Shown piece after piece: positions 1-7,922 of a DNA stretch of 18,540 bases. Below the pieces are notes generated by a model that ran no database searches, was not told the origin of the DNA, and worked only from the letters and a program-made list of their open reading frames with translations. The stretch's first letter is position 1. Each line of letters begins with the position of its first letter. This DNA comes from CAYLNH01 sp964384625 (GTDB lineage: Bacteria > Verrucomicrobiota > Lentisphaeria > JABSQK01): contig CAYLNH010000132.1 of assembly GCA_964384625.1 (NCBI GenBank), positions 1-18,540 of the forward strand, in the 5' to 3' direction. A program made the translations under genes and the position numbers.

Positions 1-50
1 GGTTGGTATGTCTGCCCCGAATAATGCGACGTTATTTCCGCGCCGACCCT
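1..50. mobile_element. Possible insertion-element end at left window edge
   Basis: Read on the minus strand from base 50, the sequence begins AGGGTCGGCGCGGAAATAAC. The ABC-exporter similarity stops at this point. The right edge of the window (from 18490) shows a similar start, AGGCGTCGTCCGCAAATAAC, where another gene breaks off. The two agree at 13 of 20 positions, including AGG at one end and all of AAATAAC at the other, with the same spacing. This would fit terminal repeats of two related elements lying outside the window. No transposase is visible, so the call is tentative. Confidence 0.3.
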
Positions 51-216
51 TAGTCAGCCACGGCCGCAGCGCCTGGAGACCGGCCACAACCAGATTGCAG
101 GCGATCGCGGCATCAACGTACCAGCGATAGGGCCGGATGTAGCCGAACAGCCGCCGCAGCAATTGCCAGTCCGGCTTCTGGTCGGGCGCGTCATCTACAG
201 TATTGTATCGGGGCAT
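1..216 (-). pseudogene. ABC exporter, N-terminal fragment, probably interrupted
   Basis: Reading leftwards from ATG 216, the frame is open to the window edge (72 codons). Residues ~17-55 resemble the start of the transmembrane domain of MsbA-type half-exporters: a LLRRLFGYIRPYRW stretch, then a hydrophobic helix ending in LRPWLTK. These proteins normally carry six membrane helices and a C-terminal ATPase and export lipids, peptides or drugs. After residue ~56 the translation (KGRRGNN onwards) no longer looks like a membrane domain, and this point coincides with a possible insertion-element end at base 50. The start is fixed by an in-frame TAG just upstream (220-222). The AGAGG directly before the ATG is too close to be a good ribosome site. 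The gene is divergent from cbiZ, 52 bases away. It may simply be a gene that continues outside the window with a poorly conserved stretch. The ATPase part is not visible. Confidence 0.55.
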
Positions 217-268
217 CCTCTATCCATCATCTCGCGGATCGCGTTTACCATACGAAGGAATTCCGGAC

Positions 269-955
269 ATGGAAGGACCTCACGTCGTTTTCCCGGGGCT
301 GCGGGCGTTTGAACGGACCGACCGGCATATTCATCTCGATTTCGGCCGGCCGCAGCAAGTCCTGAGTTCCGCCGTCCTGAACGGCGGCCTGCAGGACGTC
401 CGACACATCGTCAACCTCCGCGTCCCGAAACACAGCGACTGCCCGGCGCCGCCGGCCGCCGCCCTGACGGAGTACTGCACTGCCGCCGGCTGGCACGGCC
501 CGGCCCTGGGCCTGATGACCGCCGCCTCGATGAACTCCCTGCGGGTGGCGGAAGACACCACCGCCGGCGTTTCAACGTTCGTCAGCGTCACATCCGGAAT
601 GGCTAATGCACGACGCGTCGCCGACCCCGCAGACGTGCGGACGTTCAACGCCGACGAGCCACCCCCCGGGACGATCAACATCATCGCGGCGACCACCGCC
701 CGGCTGACGCCGGCGGCGCTGGTCGAAGCTCTGGTGATCATCACCGAAGCCAAATGCGCCGTACTCCAGGACCTGGGGATCAAGAGCCGCGTCTCAGACG
801 CCGTCGCCACCGGCACGGGCACCGACGCCACGGCAATCGTCAACGGCGCCGGCCCGCCGACTGTAGCCTATTGCGGCAAGCACGTCCTGGCCGGCGAGAT
901 CTTCGGACGCCTTACCCTGGCGGCAGTCAAGTCCTCGGTCGACTGGCAAGGGTGA
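269..955 (+). CDS. cbiZ: Adenosylcobinamide amidohydrolase CbiZ
   Basis: The 228-residue protein matches the CbiZ family in length and motifs. CbiZ removes the aminopropanol side chain of adenosylcobinamide (and in some bacteria of pseudo-B12), giving adenosylcobyric acid that re-enters the late cobalamin pathway in the cytoplasm. Visible family features are an early NGG segment (38-40), GLMTAASM (81-88), the FNADEPPPGTIN region (126-137), a glycine/threonine-rich TGTGTDA (181-187) and the C-terminal CGKH followed by E210. I chose ATG 269 rather than the upstream in-frame start at 203, because GAAGGA (254-259) sits nine bases before it and the upstream residues do not look conserved. No cobalamin riboswitch and no other corrinoid gene is visible. 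It is divergent from the ABC-exporter fragment and converges on the helical-repeat gene that ends at 1040. Confidence 0.9.
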   Translation: MEGPHVVFPGLRAFERTDRHIHLDFGRPQQVLSSAVLNGGLQDVRHIVNLRVPKHSDCPAPPAAALTEYCTAAGWHGPALGLMTAASMNSLRVAEDTTAGVSTFVSVTSGMANARRVADPADVRTFNADEPPPGTINIIAATTARLTPAALVEALVIITEAKCAVLQDLGIKSRVSDAVATGTGTDATAIVNGAGPPTVAYCGKHVLAGEIFGRLTLAAVKSSVDWQG

Positions 956-1039
956 CGCCGCGAAGGTTTTTTTCGGGCGGCGCCGGCGCAGCAGGAAATG
1001 ATGCGATCTTCAGGCCGGCGTCTATGCCGCCCGTACCAG

Positions 1040-2926
1040 TCACTCGTTATCCGGGGCCGCGCCGGGACGGCGGACGGCGTCGGGCGGGGCCGGCAATTCC
1101 GGGCCGACGGACAGGATGGCCCGCCGCAGTTCCGGGTGCGGTTCAAAACGGAGGAGATAACGCTTGGCCTCGATCAGGACCTGCGTCACCGTCGGCAGCT
1201 GTTTGCGTTCCTCGATGCGCTTGCCCCGGTCGATGTCTTCGTAGTATCGCTGGCGGATACGTTTGAGGATGCGCAGGGTAATCTCGGCGCGGTCGTAGTT
1301 CTGGTACGCCAGAGCTTCGATATGCTGTACGCCGACGCCGAACATCATGGCCGCGACCTGTTTATCACTCTTGTCACCGATATCCTCGGCCGCGAGTTTC
1401 AGGGCGAAACGGGTTGCCGACAACTTGTACTCGGGCCGGTTCTGGAAATGCTCGTAGCTCCGGAGGAACTGCATGTACTCGGCGGCCTTCTTCTCTTTGC
1501 CCCACATATAGAGCACGACGATTGTGTCCTTGACCCAGTTCTCGAAGCCCGACAGATAGCCGGTGCTGTTCTCGAACTTGGACAGGTTGTCGATGTACAT
1601 CTGCTTGACGACATCGACATTGTCCAGGTTCGGCATGACGACGGCGTAGCCGTCTTCGGTCAGATGACGCAGGCGCCCGGCCTTGACCGACCGCGCCGAA
1701 GAATGGGCGATAATGCGATTGAGGTTGGTATGATTCGGGCTGTGCTGCAGCCCGCGGTCGGCCCAGTAGATGGCATGCGCCTCCGGCAGTCGGAAGTCGA
1801 GGTAGCCGAACTGCTCGTTCAGCTCGGCAATCCGGTCGGAGTCGAGTTTGTGGACGTCGCGCAGCCATTTGCTGCGGAAGTAGAAGTCCAGGTCTTCGGC
1901 GAGTCCGGCGGCTTCGAATTTTTCCCGCAAACCGTCGGGCAGGCCGGAGTTCAGCCGGAACTCTTCCTCCAGCCGGCGGTAGGTCGTGCCCGCCGTTTCC
2001 AGGATGCGGTAGAACTCGCTGTGCAAGCCGACGGTCATCTGGAGGTCGGCCAGAATCGTTTTCATCAGGGCGTCGGCCTTATCGCCGAATCCGGCCCGGC
2101 GGGCTTCGGCAGCGCGGACCGCCGCGAAGACGGCACGGAGGACGTCGTCCCGGACGCCGCCCTTTTCGATCCGCTGCAGGGCGTCATCGGGGATCTTCCC
2201 GTTCTGCTCCTGCAGTGCAGCCAGCCGTTCGACAGCCTTGGCAATGGCTTCCACATCGGCGTCCTCTTCGTCAAGGAGGACCTTGCCGAGCCGCCGCCGG
2301 CCGAGCATCCGGCGCAGGCCGTCTTCATCGTCGGGGGCGGCGGCGAGCCTGTCCCATTCGTAACTGTCGCTGTTGCCGAGAACGCCGATCAGCTGCCGGG
2401 CGAGCTGGCCTTTGTAATATCGGTTGGCGTCGTCGAGGATCTGCCCGACCTTGTGCTGATAGATCCAGGCCAGCTGGTGATGCACCTCGGGGTCGTCGGG
2501 GTTGTACTTGAGCGCTTCGTCCCGAATCATCTCGATGCCGCGCTGGACCCAGCGCCAGCGGTCTTCGTGGGCGGTGAATGTGACCGACACGTTGTAGGCC
2601 ATGTTCCAGGCGATGAAGGTGATGGCCCCCGGCATGTCCGGCTGCAGCTGCACGATCAGCTCGCCGAGCTGCATCAACTCGAAGTAATTGCCCTTCTCCT
2701 TCTCGGCGTTCATACGCAAAAACAGCAGGTCCGCAATGATGCCGCGAAACGCGCCCAGTGCGCCGACCGTAATCGCCATGCGCGGCGTCATCCGTTCGTC
2801 GGCCAGCGTGTTGACCAGTTGTTTGTCTTCTTTGATCACATCCAGCCGATGCTGCGTCAACGACACGCCGACCAGGCAGCAGCCGCAGACAAGGGCAAGG
2901 ATCAGGAGTTTTGTCAGTCGCTTCAT
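1040..2926 (-). CDS. Membrane-anchored helical (TPR-like) protein, ABC-2 partner
   Basis: This 628-residue protein begins with a short basic stretch and a hydrophobic segment (~5-22), probably a signal anchor that leaves the rest outside the cytoplasmic membrane. The Cys-rich LVCGCC could be read as a poor lipobox. The body is strongly alpha-helical. Residues ~55-190 (AFRGIIADLLFLRMNAEKEKG, WNMAYNVSV, WRWVQRGIEMIRDE, HHQLAWIYQHKVGQ) resemble a conserved TPR-like protein that I recall from Planctomycetota and Lentisphaerota; its role is not known to me. The start ATG overlaps the stop of the upstream permease in an ATGA, so the two are translationally coupled and probably form one complex. No catalytic motif is seen. 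The tail is Pro/Ala-rich and charged. A function in transport or envelope assembly is inference from the coupling only. Confidence 0.8.
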   Translation of the reverse strand: MKRLTKLLILALVCGCCLVGVSLTQHRLDVIKEDKQLVNTLADERMTPRMAITVGALGAFRGIIADLLFLRMNAEKEKGNYFELMQLGELIVQLQPDMPGAITFIAWNMAYNVSVTFTAHEDRWRWVQRGIEMIRDEALKYNPDDPEVHHQLAWIYQHKVGQILDDANRYYKGQLARQLIGVLGNSDSYEWDRLAAAPDDEDGLRRMLGRRRLGKVLLDEEDADVEAIAKAVERLAALQEQNGKIPDDALQRIEKGGVRDDVLRAVFAAVRAAEARRAGFGDKADALMKTILADLQMTVGLHSEFYRILETAGTTYRRLEEEFRLNSGLPDGLREKFEAAGLAEDLDFYFRSKWLRDVHKLDSDRIAELNEQFGYLDFRLPEAHAIYWADRGLQHSPNHTNLNRIIAHSSARSVKAGRLRHLTEDGYAVVMPNLDNVDVVKQMYIDNLSKFENSTGYLSGFENWVKDTIVVLYMWGKEKKAAEYMQFLRSYEHFQNRPEYKLSATRFALKLAAEDIGDKSDKQVAAMMFGVGVQHIEALAYQNYDRAEITLRILKRIRQRYYEDIDRGKRIEERKQLPTVTQVLIEAKRYLLRFEPHPELRRAILSVGPELPAPPDAVRRPGAAPDNE

Positions 2927-4311
2927 TTTCGAATCACCAGGCCGAGTTCACGTCGAGAAAACCCATAGAGTCCGATGGCCCCGATAATGCCGCCGCGGAC
3001 GACGACCACGGTAATCAGGGCCAGCAGGATCACCCAGATATCCACCAGCTCGCCGCGCGTCAGCGGCTGTACCTGGATGAAGTCGTTGAGCGATACCGTG
3101 GCCATCTTGGCCACGCGCTGCACCGCCAGGATCATCTTCATCAGCACGTTCTCCGAGGTCCTGACGGCGCCCGGGTCTTCCGGCCGCATATAGCGGACCA
3201 GCAGGCCGATGAAGACATAGGAGAACGAGATAAAAATCGCCACCGGCGTCGACAGCGTCGCGCCGCAGGCGCAGCCCAGAGTCGCCATGAACATCACCTG
3301 GATGAAGATCAGAATGACCACCCGGGCGAAGTTATTCCAGAAACCGACGGCCCCGAGCATGAGGTGCGGGCCGTCCTCCGGCGGCAGGACCACATTCGAC
3401 CCGCCCGGGTCGCGGTTCCAGTAATGGATCTCCACCGTACCGTCGGCGCCAATCGCCTGACGGCTGATCGGGATCTCGGCGAAGACGCCGCCGACCTCGC
3501 GCTTGGGCAGCATGCGGAACTGCGGCTGATCGGCTCCGGCCTGCGGGTCCCGCAGAAACCAGACGCCCTGCGTCGCCCGCTGATCCCGTTCCTTGACGCG
3601 ATCGACATACAGGCGGTACCGCAGGTTGAACGTCTCGCCCTGAAAGTCGCGCGGCACATTGGCGAACACCCAGCGACGGCGCCCCATAAAGGCCACCTCG
3701 CCCTTGCGCCGTTCCAGTTGCGAACGGATCGTGCGTTTGACCGTCTCCGGCGTCATGCCCTGCGGCAGTTGCGGGCCGAACAACGCCACCCGATGCTGGT
3801 ACTCGAGCTCGACCAACTCCTCGAAGTTCGGTTCTTCCGGCTGATGCAGGCGCCGGCCGACCAAAACCTCCTTGCGCAACTGCGTCATCTCGGCCGCGGA
3901 GAAATCGCTGCGGTGCAGGCGCCAATACGTCATCCCCAGAATAATCGCGCTGGACGTGAACAGAATGCCGCCCAGCAGCAGAACGATGCCAAGCCATTTC
4001 CCCAACCATACCGCCGACCGCGAAACCGGCTTGGTGATGACCATGTGGATCTGGTATCCCTCGATGTCCTCGGACATCAGGACGCTGCCCAGCCAGACCG
4101 CCACCAGCGACAGCAGGACGCCGATGATCCCCAACGTGTAGGTCAGCGACACCTGGACCAGCCCCTTCGCCGTGCCGTCGCTGGCAATCGTCAGCGGAAC
4201 CACAACAACAGTGAGCAGGCAGAAAAACAGAATGACGTGGACCACCCGTGACCGGACGGCGGACCGGACGGTCTTGGACGCAATCGCCCAGATTGACTGT
4301 AAACTCCTCAA
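2923..4311 (-). CDS. ABC-2 type transporter permease with large outer domain
   Basis: The 462-residue protein reads as an ABC-2 permease: an amphipathic lead helix (SIWAIASKTVRSAVRSR), membrane segments at ~24-43, 54-79 and 106-127, a hydrophilic domain of ~200 residues (130-325), then segments at ~327-350, 354-374 and 422-449. The loop KPVSRSAVWLGKWLG (94-108) is the usual coupling region for the ATPase. No ATPase gene lies next to it in the window. I place the start at TTG 4311 because the typical N-terminal helix begins there and a good promoter (4338-4366) would start transcription about 20 bases upstream. The frame stays open to 4611, but the extra residues would span the promoter and the start of the divergent sulfatase gene and look non-coding. 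The ribosome site is weak. The stop overlaps the next start (ATGA at 2923-2926). Confidence 0.8.
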   Translation of the reverse strand: MRSLQSIWAIASKTVRSAVRSRVVHVILFFCLLTVVVVPLTIASDGTAKGLVQVSLTYTLGIIGVLLSLVAVWLGSVLMSEDIEGYQIHMVITKPVSRSAVWLGKWLGIVLLLGGILFTSSAIILGMTYWRLHRSDFSAAEMTQLRKEVLVGRRLHQPEEPNFEELVELEYQHRVALFGPQLPQGMTPETVKRTIRSQLERRKGEVAFMGRRRWVFANVPRDFQGETFNLRYRLYVDRVKERDQRATQGVWFLRDPQAGADQPQFRMLPKREVGGVFAEIPISRQAIGADGTVEIHYWNRDPGGSNVVLPPEDGPHLMLGAVGFWNNFARVVILIFIQVMFMATLGCACGATLSTPVAIFISFSYVFIGLLVRYMRPEDPGAVRTSENVLMKMILAVQRVAKMATVSLNDFIQVQPLTRGELVDIWVILLALITVVVVRGGIIGAIGLYGFSRRELGLVIRK

Positions 4312-4337
4312 GTACCTGTAACCCTGCTTTAAACCAT

Positions 4338-4366
4338 AGTATAGCCATAACCCCGCCTCAGGGCAA
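4338..4366 (-). promoter_or_regulatory. Sigma-70-like promoter for permease operon
   Basis: On the minus strand TTGCCC (4361-4366, four of six consensus bases) and TATACT (4338-4343, five of six) are separated by exactly 17 bases. Transcription would start near 4331, about 20 bases before the TTG start proposed for the permease. The agreement of promoter, leader length and protein N-terminus supports all three calls together. Confidence 0.6.
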
Positions 4367-4586
4367 GGCTGCCGCGGCCGCCCGGCAAAAAAAGCCGGCC
4401 CGGCTTGCTTCTGTAGTTTCCGGACATTGAGTAGACTGAACAGGCACATCAGGAAACACGAACAACGTAAAGATACCGACAAAACCCAAGCAACAAGGTC
4501 CATATCAACCGGCTGACCACCTCGGGCCGCCGCAGCATTGCACAACCTGCCGAGCCAAGCCCGAAGGCCGGTCACCAACGACTGCC

Positions 4587-6119
4587 ATGAAACCGAATAT
4601 TCTGTTTGCATTTGCTGACGACTGGGGCCGCTATGCCGGCGCCTACCGCCGGATCGAAGGCGATTCCACCCCGAACGCCATCATCGACACGCCGAACTTC
4701 GACCGCGTCGCCCGCGAAGGCGTGCTGTTCGCCAACGCCGTCGTGCCGGCGCCGTCGTGTACGCCCTGCCGCAGCGCCATCTGTTCCGGCCAGTACTTCT
4801 GGCAGACCGGCATGGGCGCCATCCTCCAGGGCGCCGTCTGGAACCCCGAAATCCCCACCTACCCGCTGATCCTCGAGGACAACGGCTACTTTATCGGGCA
4901 TACCTACAAAGTCTGGTCCCCCGGCACCCCGCGGGACGAGCCCTACGGCGGCGAACGCACCCGCTACTGCCCGGCCGGCACCCAGTACAGCGGCTTCTCG
5001 CATTACGTCACCAAACACGCCCCTGAAAAGGGCGTCGAAGCCGCCAAACAGGATCTCCTGAATGAGACGCGCGACAATTTCGACGCCTTCCTCGAAGCCA
5101 GACCCGAAAATCAACCATTCTGTTACTGGTGGGGCCCCACCAACACCCACCGAACCTGGGCCCGCGGCTCCGGCAAAGCGCTCTGGGGCCTCGAACCCGA
5201 TGACCTCAAAGGAAAACTGCCGGCCTTCCTGCCGGATGTCCCGGAAATCCGTGAAGACGTCGCCGATTACCTCGGCGAATGCCAGGCCGTCGATGCCGGA
5301 CTCGGCGTGCTGCTGGACCGACTCGAAGAAATCGGCGAACTGGACAACACCCTGGTCGTCGTCAGCGGCGATCACGGCATCCCCGGTATGCCGCGCGGCA
5401 AGTGCAACCTGTACGACAGCGGCTGCGAAGTCGCCCTCGCCGCTCGCTGGCCCGGCCACGTGCCGGGCGGCCGGATCGTCGACGACTTCGTCAACCTCCA
5501 GGACCTGGCGCCGACCTTTCTGGAGGCGGCAGGCGTCTCCCCGCCGTCCTGCATGTCGGCCAACAGTTTGTTAAACGTATTAACATCAGAGAAGGCCGGA
5601 CAGGTGGATCCGGAGCGGACCTGGGCGGTCATGGGCCGGGAACGGCATGTGGCCGCGGCGCGCGCCGGCGGGCTGCCCTACCCCCAGCGCTCCATCCGCA
5701 CCCATGACTTTCTCTATATCCGCAACTTCGAACCCGACCGCTGGCCCATGGGCGATCCCAAAGGGCTCGACGACCCGGCCACGCCGGCCCCGGATTACGA
5801 GAACCTGTGCTGGAATACCATGGTCGCCTACTATGACCTGGACGCCAGCCCGACCAAAGCCTGGATGATCCACCATCGCGCCGAGATCTGGGACACATAT
5901 CAACTGGGTTTCGGCAAGTTCCCGGCCGAAGAACTCTTCGACATCCGGAACGATCCGGACCATATGCACAACCTGATCGATCATCCGGACTACCAGGAGG
6001 TCCGCCGACAGCTGTCGGAACAGCTGCTGGCCGTACTCAAGGCCAACGACGATCCCCGGGTGCAGGAGGACTGCCGTTTCGAGCATCCCCCGTACGCGGG
6101 TCCGCTGCCGCAGGAGTAA
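4587..6119 (+). CDS. Arylsulfatase (type I, formylglycine dependent), cytosolic form
   Basis: The 510-residue protein is a formylglycine sulfatase (S1 family) that hydrolyses sulfate esters, probably on a polysaccharide or a sugar released from one. The core CTPCR at 58-62 matches C-x-P-x-R, so C58 would be the modified residue. Metal ligands are visible as D11/D12 in FADDWG and D262/H263 in SGDHG; K272 in GKCNLYD and H188 in TNTH are other expected active-site positions. Length is normal. There is no signal peptide: the metal-binding strand starts at residue 3. It therefore probably acts in the cytoplasm and would need a sulfatase-maturing enzyme, which is not encoded here. No clear ribosome site precedes ATG 4587, although the start fits the family. 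The GH123-like gene follows 80 bases downstream on the same strand, suggesting a joint transcript. The exact substrate cannot be told from sequence. Confidence 0.92.
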   Translation: MKPNILFAFADDWGRYAGAYRRIEGDSTPNAIIDTPNFDRVAREGVLFANAVVPAPSCTPCRSAICSGQYFWQTGMGAILQGAVWNPEIPTYPLILEDNGYFIGHTYKVWSPGTPRDEPYGGERTRYCPAGTQYSGFSHYVTKHAPEKGVEAAKQDLLNETRDNFDAFLEARPENQPFCYWWGPTNTHRTWARGSGKALWGLEPDDLKGKLPAFLPDVPEIREDVADYLGECQAVDAGLGVLLDRLEEIGELDNTLVVVSGDHGIPGMPRGKCNLYDSGCEVALAARWPGHVPGGRIVDDFVNLQDLAPTFLEAAGVSPPSCMSANSLLNVLTSEKAGQVDPERTWAVMGRERHVAAARAGGLPYPQRSIRTHDFLYIRNFEPDRWPMGDPKGLDDPATPAPDYENLCWNTMVAYYDLDASPTKAWMIHHRAEIWDTYQLGFGKFPAEELFDIRNDPDHMHNLIDHPDYQEVRRQLSEQLLAVLKANDDPRVQEDCRFEHPPYAGPLPQE

Positions 6120-6199
6120 GAGCAACCCCCCGGTTGACCTTTGACCGGCCGGCACCCCGGACTGCGGCCGTTGCAACCGGCGCTGCACTGGAGACCGCG

Positions 6200-7903
6200 A
6201 TGGACATTGATGTCTGGACGACGCATTCACTGGAGAAGCTCTTCCCCGATTCACTGAAACCCCGGCGCGCCTCACGCTGCCTCCGACTACAGGCCGCCCG
6301 TAGCGAAACGGAAGATGCGCAGATCGCAGTACGCATTCCGCGCGGCGTCGAGATTGCCGCGGCGTGCTTCCGCTTCTCCGAGCTTTCGGGCCCCGGCGGA
6401 AACGCGATCAAACGCACCTGCCTGTCGGCGCACTGGGTCTGGTACACTCACGTGCTGGCCAATCCCCGCGGCAATAACGACCCCTCCACCTACCTGCGGC
6501 AGGCCCCGGCCTTCTTCCCCGATGCCTTCCTCGAAGAGTCGGTCATCCGCATTCGCGACGAATGGACACAGCCGCTCTGGGTCTCGGTACGTATCCCGAA
6601 ACGCACGAAACCCGGCACATACAACGGCTCCATCGAAATTGACTTGACCACCAAAGACAGCGACCGCTGCCGACACACCGTACCGATCGAACTGACGGTC
6701 TGGCCGTTTGCCCTGCCTGACAAACCGTCGCTGCATCACACCGAATGGTTCTGGCCGGATGACGTGGCGAACTACTACCATCTGGAGCGCTGGAGTTCGG
6801 CGCACTGGACGTGGATCCGTAAGGCCGCAGAAGACATGGCCGCCCATCGGCAAGACATGATCCTGACACCGTTCTTCAGTCTGGTCGATGTCACCCGCCT
6901 TGCGTCCGGGAAGCTGAAGCTCGGTTTCAAGCGCCTCGACAAATGGATCCGAACGTTCCGCAAAGCCGGCGTCGTGTGGATCGAGGGCGGCCATGTCGCC
7001 CGCCGCGAAGCCGGCTGGAACAGCCGCATCCGCTGGACCCGGTTCCCGATGAAAGACGCGGATGGCGAGACCATCGACACGTCGCGGGAGACATTGACCG
7101 ACGGCGAGTTTGAACCCTATATGCAAGCGTTCCTCCAGGGCATCCATACGCACCTGAAGAAACGCGGATGGCACCGCAAATATGTGCAGCATATCTCCGA
7201 CGAACCGATCGACAGCAACTGTGAATCATGGATTGCGTTGCGTGACAAAGTCAAAAGCTGGCTGCCGGGCGTGAAGAACATTGACGCCACCTGCTGCGAG
7301 CAGGTGATCGGTAAGGTCGACTGGCGCGTGCCGCAGGTGCAGGAGATCGACAAGGACTACATCCCGGTCCGCGGCGAAACCATGTGGAGCTACGTCTGCC
7401 TGGCCCCGCGCGGGTTGCACCCCAACCGGTTCCTCGACTACGCCTCCATCCGTAACCGCATCCTCTTCTGGCTGTCATTCAGTCTTGACCTGAAGGGCTT
7501 CCTGCACTGGGGCTACAACTCCTGGAAACCGTGGACGCAAGTGCCGATGCCCTTGCCCCCGTCGCCGTGGTACGACGCCACCGGCGGCAGCGTCTATGTC
7601 CTCGACCGCTCCTGTCTGCCGGCCGGCGACCCGTTCATCGTCTACCCCGGCAAGAAGAAGATCTGTTCCAGTCTGCGTTGGGAAGTCATCCGCAAAGGCA
7701 TGGAGGACTTCGAGTATCTCGTCATGCTGCAGAAAGCCGTCGACCAGGGCAAAGGCCCGAAGGAGGTCCTTAGGAAGGCGAAGGACCTCCTTCGCAAGGT
7801 GCGCACGAAACTCGCTGTCGACTCGCTGCATTACACCCGCGACGACAAGGTCCTCCTTCGCACGCGACGACAGATCGGCGAACTGTTGGCGAAGCTCAGC
7901 TGA
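6200..7903 (+). CDS. GH123/DUF4091 family glycosidase
   Basis: This 567-residue protein belongs to the DUF4091/GH123 catalytic family, whose characterised members are beta-N-acetylgalactosaminidases using substrate-assisted catalysis with a neighbouring Asp-Glu pair. That pair is visible as D334-E335 in HISDEP. An N-terminal beta-rich part (1-170, starting DIDVWTTHSLEKLFPD) precedes the barrel. Near the C-terminus the family signature SSLRWEVIRKGMEDFEYLVML (split around residues 490-510) is clear. The start at ATG 6200 is favoured over 6134 because GGAGA (6190-6194) sits five bases upstream and the conserved N-terminus begins there. No signal peptide is seen. The gene follows the sulfatase, so the pair could desulfate and then cleave a GalNAc-containing glycan. 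Activity on GalNAc is known for the family but unproven for this protein. The 3' end carries an unusual inverted repeat, listed separately. Confidence 0.85.
   Translation: MDIDVWTTHSLEKLFPDSLKPRRASRCLRLQAARSETEDAQIAVRIPRGVEIAAACFRFSELSGPGGNAIKRTCLSAHWVWYTHVLANPRGNNDPSTYLRQAPAFFPDAFLEESVIRIRDEWTQPLWVSVRIPKRTKPGTYNGSIEIDLTTKDSDRCRHTVPIELTVWPFALPDKPSLHHTEWFWPDDVANYYHLERWSSAHWTWIRKAAEDMAAHRQDMILTPFFSLVDVTRLASGKLKLGFKRLDKWIRTFRKAGVVWIEGGHVARREAGWNSRIRWTRFPMKDADGETIDTSRETLTDGEFEPYMQAFLQGIHTHLKKRGWHRKYVQHISDEPIDSNCESWIALRDKVKSWLPGVKNIDATCCEQVIGKVDWRVPQVQEIDKDYIPVRGETMWSYVCLAPRGLHPNRFLDYASIRNRILFWLSFSLDLKGFLHWGYNSWKPWTQVPMPLPPSPWYDATGGSVYVLDRSCLPAGDPFIVYPGKKKICSSLRWEVIRKGMEDFEYLVMLQKAVDQGKGPKEVLRKAKDLLRKVRTKLAVDSLHYTRDDKVLLRTRRQIGELLAKLS
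7758..7794. repeat. Perfect 14-bp inverted repeat inside GH123 gene
   Basis: CGAAGGAGGTCCTT (7758-7771) is followed after nine bases by its exact complement AAGGACCTCCTTCG (7781-7794). A near-copy of the right arm, AAGGTCCTCCTTCGCA with one change, recurs at 7847-7862. The arms contain a Shine-Dalgarno-like AAGGAGGT and its complement ACCTCCTT. All lie in codons for a charged C-terminal helix. Confidence 0.85.
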
Positions 7904-7922
7904 GCAGCCGCGACTGTATCGT

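Noticed and set aside
101..108. GCGATCGC-like palindromes here and near 15620 and 16250 as a dispersed repeat
   Set aside because: Few copies, no shared flanks, and expected by chance in GC-rich DNA.
203..268. Upstream start for cbiZ at 203
   Set aside because: It would overlap the start of the divergent ABC exporter gene, lacks a ribosome site, and the added residues are not conserved in character.
956..982. CGCCGC and GCGGCG around a T-run between cbiZ and the next gene, as terminator
   Set aside because: The seven T lie within the loop and not after the stem, so it does not fit an intrinsic terminator for either convergent gene.
998..2968. Long plus-strand open frame (656 codons) opposite the TPR-like gene
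   Set aside because: It is the mirror of a well-structured minus-strand gene in GC-rich DNA, rich in Asp/Gln/Val with no family pattern. The minus-strand protein has a membrane anchor, conserved segments and coupling to the permease.
4382..4398. CCGGC, seven A, GCCGG palindrome upstream of the sulfatase gene, as terminator
   Set aside because: The A-run is in the loop and no T-run follows on either strand, and the stem has only five pairs.
4312..4611. N-terminal extension of the permease to ATG 4611
   Set aside because: It would run through the promoter at 4338-4366 and into the divergent sulfatase gene, and the residues are not typical of ABC-2 permeases.
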